Below, piece after piece: positions 25,645 through 37,225 of a DNA stretch of 64,000 nt. Made by a program: the position numbers and the translations under genes. Source of the DNA: Delphinus delphis (taxonomy: Eukaryota; Chordata; Mammalia; Artiodactyla; Delphinidae); contig NC_082699.1 in NCBI RefSeq assembly GCF_949987515.2, positions 77,379,281-77,443,280 on the forward strand, given 5' to 3'. Within the stretch, counting starts at the first letter, position 1, and every line of letters begins with the position of its first letter. Under the pieces are notes generated by a model, which worked only from the letters and a program-made list of their open reading frames with translations, did not search any database and was not told the DNA's origin.

Positions 25645-28500
25645 AAAAATCTTCCAAAAACAAAGCCCAGGACCAGATGGCTTCACAGGTGAATTCTATC
25701 AAACATTTAGAGAAGAGCTAACACCTATCCTTCTCAAACTCTTACAAAATATAGCAGAGGGAGGAACACGCCCAAACCCATTCTATGAAGCCACCATCAC
25801 CCTGATACCAAAACCAGACAAAGATGTCACAAAAAAAAAAACTACAGGCCAATATCTCTGATGAACATAGATGCAAAACTCCTCAACAAAATACCAGGAA
25901 AGAGAATCCAACAGCACATTAAAAGGACATATGCCATGATCAAGTGGGGTTTATCCCAGGAATGCAAGGATTCTTCAATACACGCAAATCAAACAATGTG
26001 ATACACCATATTAACAGACTGAAGGATAAAAACCATATCATCTCAATAGATGCAGAAAAATCTTTTGACAAAATTCAACACCTATTTATGATAAAAACTC
26101 TCCAGAAAGTAGGCATAGAGGGAACCTACCTCAACATAATAGAGGCCATATATGACAAATCCACAGCCAACACCGTTCTCCATTGTGAAAAACTGAAACC
26201 ATTTCCTCTAAGATCAGGAACAAGACAAGGTTGCCCACTCTCACCACTGTTATTCAACATAGTTTTGGAAGTTTTAGCCACAGCAATCAGAGAAGAAAAA
26301 GAAATAAAAGGAATCCAAATCAGAAAAGAAGTAAAACTGTCACTGTTTGCAGATGACATGATACTTTACATAGAAAATCATAAAGATGCCACCAGAAAAC
26401 TACTAGAGCTAATCAATGAATTTGGTAAAGTAGTAGGACACAAAATTAATGAACAGAAATCACTTGCATTCCTACACACTAATGATGAAATATCTGAAAC
26501 AGACGTTAAGGAAACACTCCCATTTACCATCGCAACAAGAAGAATAAAATACCTAGGAATAAACCTACCTAAGGAGACAAAAGATCTACATGCAGAAAAC
26601 TATAAGACACTGATGAAAGAAATTAAAGATGATACAAACAGATGGAGAGATATACCATGTTCTTGGATTGGAAGAATCAACATTTTGAAAATGACTATAC
26701 ATCCCAAAGCAATCTACAGATTCACTGCAATCCCTATCAAACTACCAATGGCATTTCTCACAGAACTAGAACAAAAAATTGCACAATTTGTATGGAAACA
26801 CAGAAGACCCCGAATAGCCAAAGCAATCTTGAGAAAGGAAAACAGAGCTGGAGGAATCAGGCTCCCAGACTTCAGACTATACTACAAAGCTACATTAATC
26901 AAGACAGTATGGTACTGGCACAGAAACAGAAATATAGATCAATGGAAAAGGACAGAAAGCCCAGAGATAAACCCACGCACATATGGTCACCTTATCTTTG
27001 ATAAAGGAAGCAAGAATATACAATGGAGAAAAGACAGCCTCTTCAATAAGTGGCGCTGGGAAAACTGGACAGCTACATGTAAAAGAACGAAATTCGAACA
27101 TTCCCTAACACCATACACAAAAATAAATTCAAAATGGATTAAAGACCTAAGTGTAAGGTCAGACACTATAAAATTCTTAGAGGAAAACACAGGCAGAACA
27201 CTCTATGACATAAATCACAGCAAGATCCTTTTTGGCCCACCTCCTAGAGAAATGGAAATAAAAACAAAAAATGGGACCTAATGAAACTTAAAAGCTTTTG
27301 CACAGCAAAGGAAACCATAAACAAAACGAAAAGACAATCCTCAGAATGGTGTAAATATTTGCAAACGAGGCAACTGACAAAGGATTAATCGCCAAAATAT
27401 ACAAGCAGCTCATGCAGCTCAATATCAAAAAAACAAACAACCCCATCCAAAAATGGGAAGAAGACCTAAATAGACATTTCTCCAAAGAAGATATACAGAC
27501 TGCCAACAAACACATGAAAAGACGCTCAACATCACTAATCATTAGAGTAATGGGAATCAAAACTACAATGAGGTAGCACCTCACACCGGTCAGAATGGCC
27601 ATCATCAAAAAATCTACAAACAATAAATGCTGGAGAGGGTGTGGAGAAAAGAGAACCCTCTTGCACTGTTGGTGGGCATGTAAATTGATACAGCCACTAT
27701 GGAGAACAGTATGGAGGTTCCTTAAAGAACTAAAAATAGAACTACCATATGACCCAGCATTCCCACTACTGGGCATATACCCTGAGAAAACCATAATTCA
27801 AAAAGAGTCATGTACCACAATGTTCATTGCAGCTCTATTTACAATAGCCAGGACATGGAAGCAACCTAAGTGTCCATCGACAGATGAATGGATAAAGAAC
27901 GTGTGGCACATATATACAATGGAATATTACTCAGCCATAAAAAGAAATGAAATTGAGTTATCCGTAGTGAGGTGGATGGACCTAGAGTCTGTCATACAGA
28001 GTGAAGTAAGTCAGAAAGTAAAACAGATACCGTATGCTAACACATATATATGGAATCAAAAAAAAAAAAAACAGAAAAAGGTTCTGAAGAACCTAGGGGC
28101 AGGACAGGAATAAAGACGCAGATGTAGAGAATGGACTTGAGGACACAAGGAGGGGGAAGGGTAAGCTGGGACAAAGTACGAGAGTGGCACTGACATATAT
28201 ACACTACCAAATGTAAGTGGGGAGCAGCTGTATAGCACAGGGAGATCAGCTCAGTGCTTTGTGTCCAACTAGAGGGGTTGGATAGGGAGGGTGGGAGGGA
28301 GACACAAGACGGAGTAGATATGGGGATACACGTATGCACTTAGCTGATTTCCTTTGTTATACAGAGGAAACTAACACACCATTGTAAAGCAATTATACTC
28401 CAATAAAGATATTTTTTAAAAAATGGATAAAGGATGTGAAAAGACATTTTTCAAGGAAATTGTACAAATGGCCTATAAGCACAGTGAAAAAGATGCTCAA

Positions 28501-28857
28501 GGGCTTCCGTGGTGGTGCAGTGCTTAAGAATCTGCCTGGCAATGCAGGGGACACGGGTTCAAGCCCTAGTCCGGGAAGATTCCACATGCTGCAGAGCAAC
28601 TAAGCCTGTGCACCACAGCTACTGAGCCTGCACTCTGGAGTCCCTGAGCCACAACTACTGAGCCTGTGTGCCACAACTACTGAAGCCCACACACCTAGAG
28701 CCCGTGCTCTGCAACAAGAGAAGCCACCACAATGAGAAGCTCGCTCACAGCAACAAAGAGTAGCCCCCTCTCGCCACAGCTAGAAAAAGCCTGCAGGCAG
28801 CAACGAAGACCCAACGCAGCCAGAAATAAATAAATAAATAAAATAATTTTTTAAAAA
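28501..28857 (+). mobile_element. Long-form tRNA-derived SINE
   Basis: The head is GGCTTCCGTGGTGGTGCAGT, with the full long body and an AAAT-unit tail. Its target duplication GAAAAAGATGCTCA lies at 28486-28499 and, beyond the next SINE, at 29073-29086. Confidence 0.93.
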
Positions 28858-28865
28858 AGAAAAAG

Positions 28866-29072
28866 GGGGCTTCCCTGGTGGCGCAGTGGTTGAGAGTCCA
28901 CCTGCCAATGCAGGGGACATGGGTTCGTGCCCCGGTCCGGGAAGATCTCACTTGCCACAGAGTGGCTGGGCCCGTGAGCCATGGCCACTGAGCCTGCGCG
29001 TCCGGAGCCTGTGCTCCGCTACAGAAGAGGCCACAAGTGAGAGGCCTGTGTACCAGAAAAAAAGAAAAAAAA
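28866..29072 (+). mobile_element. CHR-type SINE in the tail of the preceding SINE
   Basis: A complete short SINE inserted into the A-rich tail of the copy before it. The A/G-rich duplication AAAAAAGAAAAAG is seen on both sides. Confidence 0.92.
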
Positions 29073-29258
29073 GAAAAAGATGCTCATTATCAATAGCTAT
29101 AAGGGAAATCAAATCAAAACTACAAGGACGCGGAGAAAACCATAATTTGAAAAGATACACACACCCCTATGTTCATTGCTGCAGTATTTACAATAGCCCA
29201 GACATGGAAGCAACCTAAATGTCCCTCAACAGAGAATGGATAAAGAAGAGATGGTACA

Positions 29259-29464
29259 GGGCTTCCCTGGTGGCGCAGTGGTCGAGAGTCCGCCTGCCGA
29301 TGCAGGGGACACGGGTTCATGCCCTGGTCCGGGAAGATCCCACGTGCCGTGGAGCGGTTGGGCCCGTGAGCCATGGCCGCTGAGCCTGCACGTCCAGAGC
29401 CTGTGCTCCGCAACGGGAGAGGCCACATCAGTGAGAGGCCCGTGTACCGAAAAAAAAAAAAAAG
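29259..29464 (+). mobile_element. CHR-type SINE inside the older L1
   Basis: Complete, with a perfect duplication AGAGATGGTACA (29247-29258 and 29465-29476). Confidence 0.95.
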
Positions 29465-30054
29465 AGAGATGGTACATACAGACAATGGAATATTACTCAG
29501 CCGTAAAAAAAGATTGTAATAATGCCATTTGCAGCCACGTGGATGGATCTAGAGACTGTGATACTGAGTAAAGTCAGACACAGAAAGACAAATATCATAT
29601 GATATTGCTTATATGTGGAATCTGAAAAAAGGGTACAAATGAACTTATTTACAAAACAGAAGTAGAGTCACAGATGTAGAAAACAAACTTATGGTTACCA
29701 GGGAATGTGGGGGGAGGGATAAATTGGGAGATTGGGATTGACATATACACACTACTATATATAAAATAGATAACTAAAAAGAACCTACTGTGTAGCACAG
29801 GGAACTATACTCAATACTCCGTAATGGCCTATATGGGAAAAGAATCTTAAAAAAAGAGTGGGTATATGCATATGTGTAACTGATTCACTTTGCTGTACAC
29901 CCGAAACTAACACAACATTGTAAATCAACTATAATCCAATACAAATTTTAAAAAACGAAAAAAAATATATATTATGGCAAACTTTTATGATATTTTAACA
30001 TTAGTAAATATACACAAATACAAATAAAAATTCTATTTCCATTTTAAACGACAA

Positions 30055-31315
30055 CAAAAAAAAACTACAAGGAGAAACCACTTCACCCTCACTGGAACAG
30101 CTATAATCAAAACGATGACAACACCCTGACCTGGGGCTCCAGGAGCCCCGGGGGCGGTTGCATGAGGCTGGCTGGGAGGGAAGACTTGGCCTGGCTTTGT
30201 CCCACTCCACTCTGAGCCTTCTCGCCGACTGGGTTTAGATGGCTCCCGCAAAGAAGGCTGGCAAGAAGAAGGGCCAGTCTGCCGTCAACGAGGTGACGAC
30301 CAGAAAATACACTCTCAACGTTCACAAGAGCGTCCCTGGAGTGGGTTTCAAGAAGCGTGCCCCTCGGGCACGCAAAGAAATCCGGAAATTTGCCATGAAG
30401 GAGATGGGAACTCCAGATGTGCGCGTCGACACCAGGCTCCACAAAGCTGTCTGCGCCAAAGGAATAAGGGATGCCCCGTATTGTATCCAGGTGCAGCTGT
30501 CCAGAAACATAAGGAAGATGGAGACGCCCCAGACAAGCTCTGTACGTTGGTTACCATGTACCTGCCACCATTATCAACAACCTGAAGACAGTTAATGTGG
30601 ATGAGAACTAACTGCTGATTGTCAAGCAAAGTTACAGAACTGCCGAAACAAAAGAAAAGTGAATAACAAGCATTGATGAGGACATAGAGAAATGGAACTC
30701 GCATACACTGCTGCTGAGGAAGCAAAACAGCACAACCGCTTTGGAAAACAATCTGGCAGTTCCTCAAATAGTTAAACATTTAGTTACCGTATGACCCTGT
30801 AATTCTAATTCCTAGGCATATACATGAGAGAACTGAAAACATACGTCCACATAAAAACATATACGAATGTTAACAGCACCATTACTCATAACAGCCAAAA
30901 AGTAGAAACAACCCAAATGTCCATCAGCTGAAGAAGGAGTAAACAAAAAGTGGTCTATCCATATGTTGAAATATTATTCAGCAAAAACAAAACGTGAAGT
31001 ACTGATCCGTGATACAACACGGACAAACCTTGAAAACATTATGCTAAGTGAAAGAAGTCGGTCATAAAAGACTACAAGCTGTATGACTCCATTTATACGA
31101 AATGCCCAGAACAGGCAAATCCAGAGACAGAAGAGTGGTTGCCTGGGGCTGGGGGAGGATGGGGGAAATGGGTGGTGACTGATAATCTGTACGGGGCTTC
31201 TTGCTGGGGTGATGAAAATGTCCGAGATTGATGGTGATACACAACTCTGGTCATAGAGTAAAAACCTCTGTATATTTTAATGGGTAAGTTGTATTAAAAC
31301 TGTTAAGAAAAAAAA
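30055..31315 (+). repeat. Old L1 (L1M-type) 3' part, interrupted by the RPL31 retrocopy
   Basis: L1 ORF2 sequence (ACCACTTCACCCTCACTGG, GGAACAGCTATAATCAAAAC) stops near 30119 and resumes near 30661 (AATAACAAGCATTGATGAGG). It continues to a 3' UTR with GGTTGCCTGGGGCTGGGGGA and an A-rich end at about 31315. Confidence 0.8.
30225..30660 (+). pseudogene. RPL31P: RPL31 processed pseudogene
   Basis: An intronless copy of the 60S ribosomal protein L31 mRNA, antisense to TRAPPC9. ATG is at 30239-30241, and the frame reads [20 protein letters not shown], then [20 protein letters not shown] and [18 protein letters not shown], clearly L31. After LSRN (about residue 87) the frame diverges and ends early at 30593-30595 (118 codons). 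The parental stop is recognisable at 30609-30611, 373 bases from the ATG instead of the usual 378, which shows net loss by small deletions. Missense changes also break conserved basic residues ([11 protein letters not shown]). A piece of L31 3' UTR and a decayed A-rich tail (about 30645-30660) follow. The absence of introns, the tail and the insertion inside L1 sequence all indicate a retrocopy. It is not expected to make functional L31. Confidence 0.93.
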
Positions 31316-33337
31316 GCACCTCGGACCAGTGCCTTCACGTAGTAAGTGCAAATTGCTAATTTTCATTATAGGAAGAAGAAACTCCTGTCAACATTAAAAT
31401 GGGAAAAGCAAATTTGTGTTAACTGAAATGGGACAGAAGATCACTTCACTTGAAACAGCTGTTGAATGTACATGCAACATTCAGAAATGACAAGAAACAA
31501 CAGTGTGACACGAAGAAGCATTCTGTTTCAAATGCCCATCAAGGGCTCGGAAGCTGAGCTTCTAGAAGTGATTGGAGAAGCTCTTCCCGAGACGGTCAAA
31601 CTCCTCCTTCTGGCCTTTGACATGGTTGTGGGGAAAGCAGGCAGCAAAAACTCTGAAACAGTTTCCCTCAAATAACTTATCCATTTAAAGTTCAAAAATA
31701 AAATGAAGGTGATACAATTTCGTGCTGGGTTTTCTACAGAGCCGAACAATTTTGCCGCCCCCGAGAGAACACTAGCAGAGCCTAAGGAGAGTCACAGCAC
31801 ACTGCTCCCAGGAGTCGTGAAGTGATTCCCCACCAACACGTGTGCCAGGGTGTAAAGGGCAGAGAAGAAGAGACTAACGTCTGAAAGGCAGATGAGACAT
31901 TGGCAAGTGAAGAGAAGGCCGCGGCCAGTCCTGGGACAAGCCCTGTGAGCAGAGGCTAGAAGGGCTCCAGGTGAACTGGTTGGGGGGCGGGGGTGCGGGC
32001 GGACAGAATCTCAACTCTCTCCTTGCTCTCCCTCGGGGAAGAAGATAGAGTTTGCATGCTTCCCACTTGGAACCGTAATAGAGGGCGTCCTGGGATGCCA
32101 AACCCTGGCTCTGCGTCCTTTCCTGCCAGTCTCACCCTCTCCCTGAACAGAAGCCCCACAGAACCACCCTGACTTTACTCCCAGCACTCGAAACTCAATT
32201 TCAGCTCTATACACCCTTATTTTGAAAAGTTTCAGAAATAAAAAATATTATATTCTTTTTTTAATCTCAACATATGACTGATTTTTCTGACAGCTCTAAG
32301 CTACTTCTACTTGGTAGAAGCACCTAATTCTCCTGCAAGGGAATCCCGTACTTTCCATCAGGCATAACTAGCCAGTCTGGGCTCGTTAACTTCTATTGCT
32401 CAAATACCAATACATCTAACACTGATTTCATCGTTCATCAGTTTTGGATGGGAGGTGAGGGAGTATCATTCAGTTCCTCAGCCCGCCCTCAACTGCTTTC
32501 TCATCAGCAACTCAGGTCTCCTAAAAACAAAGCAAAACATTTGTTTTCCTTCCTCTAGGAAGGAAAACACTTTCCACAAGCTCCATCAGGAAACGTCAGC
32601 CTAGAGAAAGAATGCAACACAAATGTTAAAACAAAAATCTACAAACCTGAAGCAATTTCATTTCAAACTCAAGATACACAACGAGATGAAAGTAAATGTG
32701 CTGGTCACAAAGCACGTGTAAGCATGTGACCATCTGCTGTCCATCCTTCAAAGGAAGGGAGGGTTTTCATTTTTATTATTATTCTTTGTCATTGTCCGAT
32801 TAAGGCAGAAAACAGTAGAGCTCATTACGAAATAATTAAGCACTGCAATAAAAGAGTTTTTTGCTGTATGAATTACAGAAGGCATTAAGAGGGGAAAGGA
32901 AAACCCACCTCTGTGAAAAATGCAGAATGTCTTTCCCTGTTAAGAACACACATACAAAATGCAACAGAGAATTCAAATTCACACTGAGAGGAGCATAAGC
33001 CACAGCATCAGAGCAGAGTCGTTACTATGAGTAAATTCGAAATTAACTGGACAGGCATGCTCAGTGCATTCAGAGAATTTTAAAAGCACACTGCAAATCA
33101 TCCACTTAACCATGCTAGAGGAAGAATTTCCCTCTTCGACAAACAACATAAATCAATAGGGTGCCCCATGAAACAAGGAACAAACAACAATCAGGTCTGT
33201 AACAGTTCTGATTTAAAGTTACTTAAATCAGTATGTTCCAAAGATCGTAATCCGGAAATTTTAACCATTCATTCACACCACCATGAAACAAGCACTTAAA
33301 AAATAACCAAAAGAAACTAAGCACATAGATCATGTAC

Positions 33338-33364
33338 CTGGATCAATGAGAACTTCTTGTGCCC
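33338..33364 (-). CDS. TRAPPC9: TRAPPC9 exon 5, 27-base microexon (residues 287-295)
   Basis: A 27-base exon lies between a ttccag acceptor (33366-33365) and a GTACAT donor (33337-33336). It completes Gly287 and encodes AQEVLIDP, which is exactly the peptide expected between exons 4 and 6 of mammalian TRAPPC9 ([20 protein letters not shown]). It leaves one base of the next Gly codon. Its length is a multiple of three and both flanking phases are equal, so skipping it would remove nine residues without a frameshift. It is flanked by introns of 9.2 and 14.7 kb. Such a short exon usually needs splicing enhancers; I can point to none with confidence. Confidence 0.93.
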
Positions 33365-33798
33365 CTGGAAGAAAGAACAGATTATGGTCTTTTATTTGAA
33401 AAACAAAACTACTTTTAAAGATAACTGCTAAATCACATTTCATAATTCACATAGCCTCAAAAAATATGAGACACTTGTATCTGATCAGAAAAGCAATTCT
33501 GAGTAACAGTATGTTACAATTCAGTGCCTTTATGCTTTAGAAGGAAAAAAAGAGAAGAAAACTATTTCTCATATCCTGCACAAACTGTAAAGTGCTTCCC
33601 TATCTCTCTCCCTTCCCACTTTCCAAGCTTATACTCCCTAACTCTTCTGAAACAAGTATGAGAATTTCTTATTCCCACAAATAAGCCAAGTGACAGAAGA
33701 ATATCAATTTATTTGTATAAATATACGCCCACACCTTAGCCTGAAGAAGAAAGGTATCAGAAGGCTATATGGAACTTATTTCTCCTTCCTAAAATCAC

Positions 33799-33852
33799 AC
33801 GCGCGTGCACACACACACCCACACACACACATTCACACAGACACACATACAC
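33799..33852. repeat. Interrupted CA microsatellite
   Basis: CA dinucleotides broken by CCC, T and G units (CACACACACACCCACACACA onward). Confidence 0.85.
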
Positions 33853-34113
33853 ACTGATTTACTGGACGTTTCACAAGCTAAGGATTTCCAACTTCTAGAA
33901 GGTAGCTCTGTAGTTGTTAGTTTACAACACAGAACAGTTAACTTCATTATTATCAAGAAGCTTTTGAAAGCCTTGATCATCTATTAAACCATCCAAATAT
34001 CAACGAGACCCAATTAGCCTTCTCTATAGAATGTAATTTCCCATGATGGCAAAACATACCCTAAGAGGAACTGGGTTCAAGAGTCCTGCTTATCATTAGA
34101 TATGATCTTTTTT

Positions 34114-34322
34114 TTTTGTGTGTGTGTGTGTGGTACGCGGGCCTCTCACTGTTGTGGCCTCTCCCGTTGCGGAGCACAGGCTCCGGACACGCAGGCTCAG
34201 CGGCCATGGCTCACGGGCCCAGCCGCTCCGCGGCATGTGGGATCTTCCCGGACCGGGGCATGAACCCACGTCCCCTGCATCGGCAGGCGGACTCTCAACC
34301 ACTGCGCCACCTGGGAAGCCCA
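34114..34322 (-). mobile_element. CHR-type SINE with TG/CA repeat in its tail
   Basis: A complete minus-strand copy. Its tail is T10 followed by a TG run instead of pure T. Probable duplication TATGATCTTTTTT against TATGATCATTTTT (34101-34113 and 34325-34337). Confidence 0.93.
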
Positions 34323-35504
34323 GCTATGATCATTTTTAAACATGTTAACAGGATTCAGAAAGGTATGTCCCAATAACATATATTCTTACTGAAATAGCAT
34401 GTTTTCAATCGTCCATAGAGAATAGGTCCCATGATGCTACTTAAGAGCTACTCTGTGTACTGCAATCTCCGTTTTTACACGCAGACTAAAACTCACTGCC
34501 ATCCAGAAGCCACGATTATACTAAAGAACAGGTGCTTCCTACTGGATACTGACTACATGCCAAACACAATGCTTGACAACCATCATGTGTGACTGTCAGG
34601 GCAACCCTACGAGGTAGATGGGGATGAGAAAGCCTGCGGGGCGGATGCGGAGCCAGGGATGCGGCACCATCACACACCCCACCACATGTCCACGACGAGT
34701 GCTGACGGATCTGCACTGAGGGGACACTGAGCTGTGTGGAACCTTGGGGGATGTCAGATTTCCAGATAGTGCTAAAAACATCCTGTTCAGTGAAAAACCT
34801 GGTCAAATATGTTATACTGTGCCATGTCCTTCGAATAGGGAACATGAATGAGACTTTTTCGATGCCTCAGAGTCATAATCACAATCATCAATTACTCGAC
34901 CTCTTAGGGCGTCCAGGGATGAACCGGGCCCCATGCTAAGTACACTGAGATTGCAGAGCTTTTAAGGTTGTTTAATGAAGCTTGTAAAAATCTTTCTGTC
35001 TCAAGCCTCACACAGGCGGTCAACTATCACTTCTCACTGGTGTGGACGTATTAATACCACCTGAAACGATCCTTTTCTGCCTTTTAAGCTAATCCATCTA
35101 ATCCAATCTTTTCGAACAGCAAAGAACAAGCTCAACCACAACAAATGGACAGCTTTTACCAAATGAACTTTAACGTCTAATTGGACTCCCTGGAAGCCCT
35201 TTCCTTTTATTAAACCCACTTCTAGGTACGCAACAGTCTACTGACCGGTCGACTTTGCTATCTGATTATCTGGCCTACTCAGAAGGCTTCTCACCTCATT
35301 GTGTGTGTGAGGGGGTGGGGAGATAATAATCGGTGCTGTCTGAAGAAATCACAGTGAGAAAAAGGAGCACCCTCCAGCCAGGTCTCCACAGACAGGAGTA
35401 CCTCAGTGTGCTCAGACATGATATCATCAGCATCATCAGCCTCCAATGGACTGATTTCACATTAACCAAATTCATAAGAGACTGGTGTAAGAAAGTCAGA
35501 GGCT

Positions 35505-35610
35505 GGGACTTCCCTTCCACACTCCCAATACAGAGGGCACGGGTTCGATCCCTGGTCGGGGAACTAAGATCATGCATGCCGCAGGGTGTGACCAAAAGAA
35601 AAGAAAAAAG
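35505..35610 (+). mobile_element. CHR-1-like SINE, internally deleted
   Basis: The head GGACTTCCCTTCCACACTCC is missing about 40 bases compared with the copy at 18111. The body CGATCCCTGGTCGGGGAACT matches that subtype, followed by an A/G-rich tail. Confidence 0.85.
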
Positions 35611-36004
35611 AAACAGAGGTTTAACTTATTAATTTAACAGGAGACATAAAATTATCGATCAGACTAAAATGTCGGAGTTCAACAATCAGCATATTTTCTC
35701 TCCAACGACCCAATCATGGGCAGGAGGCCACATGGCAAGCATGGACAGATGCAGAGCAAGAGGGATTTCCTAGATTAACTTGATGGACTAAATTTCTGTT
35801 ACAGGGACAGACCTGCTGCCTAGACCACAATGAATGCTGGTCACGGTGCATGGACAGTGGCCGAGGCACAGCTGTGAACACTTGTGTAACTCTCCCTTTC
35901 CCACTCTTTCCAGGCCGACGAATGGACAGATGTACACAGAGATCCACGGACAGGCTGATACCTCTAAAAACCCAAAGCCCATCTCTGAGAGCCTGGAAGC
36001 CAGA

Positions 36005-36220
36005 CTGCCAGGGTTTAAATACCAGCTCTGCCACTTACTAGCTCTGTGACCTTGGTCAAATTACTTACCCTCTCTGTGCCTCAATTTCCACACCTGTAAA
36101 GTTGGGAAAATAATCAAACCTACCTCACTTGGCTGTTGTGAGGATCAAAGGATTAAATTAGTTTCTGCAAAGTGCTTAGAAAAGTATGCAGCACATTTCA
36201 GGTGCCCAACAAATGTTAAC
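36005..36220 (+). repeat. MIR
   Basis: A nearly complete, well-preserved forward MIR: AGCTCTGCCACTTACTAGCT, TGTGACCTTGGTCAAATTAC, CTCTGTGCCTCAATTTCC and TTGTGAGGATCAAAGGA. Confidence 0.9.
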
Positions 36221-37089
36221 TATGACGCATGCCCCGCCTGTCTCCCTTCTAATCAGCTTTAATGTTTCCTTGCTAGTTTAAGTCACAGAGGACATCCTGA
36301 TTTCCCTATTTATAAACTCCTGAGGAGCACCCTTCTGTTCCACTCCACGACCTCTTCAAACTGAGGGAGGGGACGCTTCCTCCCCACTCCTCTGGGCCAT
36401 GAGGAGGGCTTCTCCCTCAACACTCCTGACCCCTGGCCCACAGCTAGCCCTCCTCGCACAAATGGAGTGAGGAGTGGGCTCAGGGAGTCTGGGAGACAAG
36501 TGGGGCACGGGAAACCATTCTTCCCCCCCGGGTGCTGGCCACCCTCAGGAAGCACCCAGGATGCTCAGCGTTGTGACATGACAGCCCTGAGCATGACGGG
36601 GACAGGTCCCCTCATAGGAAGGCCCACTGTGGCCCAGAACTGCCTGCGACTGCGTGAGTCTCTCTAGTTCCGGGATAGAGTATTAAGACACCCATTTCCC
36701 TGAAGCCCTAAAGTTCACGGAGAATGTGGCTTTACCAGTAACAAAGGAGACGTTTAGCTCCCGCTGCCTACTCTCTCGTCTCATCTCTCAGTTGGCTGGT
36801 GGAGAAAAGAAGAGTGTAATTACTGGGCCCACTTAAGCCCCAACATATACTAATTAGCCAAAAATTCTGTGGCTTAACGTTCAGGGTGACTGTATACCAG
36901 CCCTAATTCTGAGGCTGCTGCTAAATTATGAGTACAGGAAGTACTGAACCTCTTCAAATATTTTACTCATTTCTTAATTGGATCTTTTGTCATAAAACCA
37001 GCTTTTTCTATTTTAATTCCTTAGTAATTGCTAAAGACTATATAAAATGATGGCTTCATACAAAACAATAGCTAAGGGTTTGAGCTCTT

Positions 37090-37225
37090 TTGAGATAACC
37101 ACTGTGCTAAACACTTTACATAATTTCTGATTCTCACAATTCTACAAAGCAGATATTAGCGTCCCTATTTTACAGACAAGGGAAAAACTCAGAAAGAACT
37201 GACTCAAGTTCGCATGGCTAAGTGG
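37090..37225 (-). repeat. MIR remnant
   Basis: A reversed MIR: GTGCTAAACACTTTACATAA, TCCCTATTTTACAGACAAGG and a decayed end. Confidence 0.7.

Larger units (their letters stand above)
23408..28418 (+). mobile_element. Younger 5'-truncated L1 (about 4.4 kb without SINEs)
   Basis: It starts in the C-terminal part of ORF1 (codons for IKPFTDNQKLREF), runs through ORF2 and ends in the 3' UTR with CCAATAAAGAT and a short tail. A perfect 17-base duplication AAAAATGGATAAAGGAT flanks it (23391-23407 and 28419-28435). ORF2 begins near 23615 with the endonuclease. The longest undamaged piece is 25944-27281 (445 codons), which spans the reverse transcriptase core with the FADD motif at 26345-26356 and [19 protein letters not shown] upstream. 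Three SINEs, internal stops and frameshifts leave it unable to make a full ORF2 protein. Confidence 0.95.
23160..29960 (+). mobile_element. Older L1 3' part, split by younger insertions
   Basis: ORF2 3' sequence begins near 23160 (GACACCAAAAGCACAGGCAA, CATCAAAACTTAAAACTTCT). It breaks off at 23407 and resumes at 28436, then continues through 29960 with the 3' UTR and tail (GTGTAGCACAGGGAACTATA, CTGATTCACTTTGCTGTACA). The interruptions are one L1 and three SINEs. The protein frame is destroyed. Confidence 0.88.

Noticed and set aside
21676..29464. The many regularly spaced repeats as a CRISPR-like array
   Set aside because: The repeats are 200-350 bases, in both orientations and irregularly spaced, with target duplications typical of SINE insertion.
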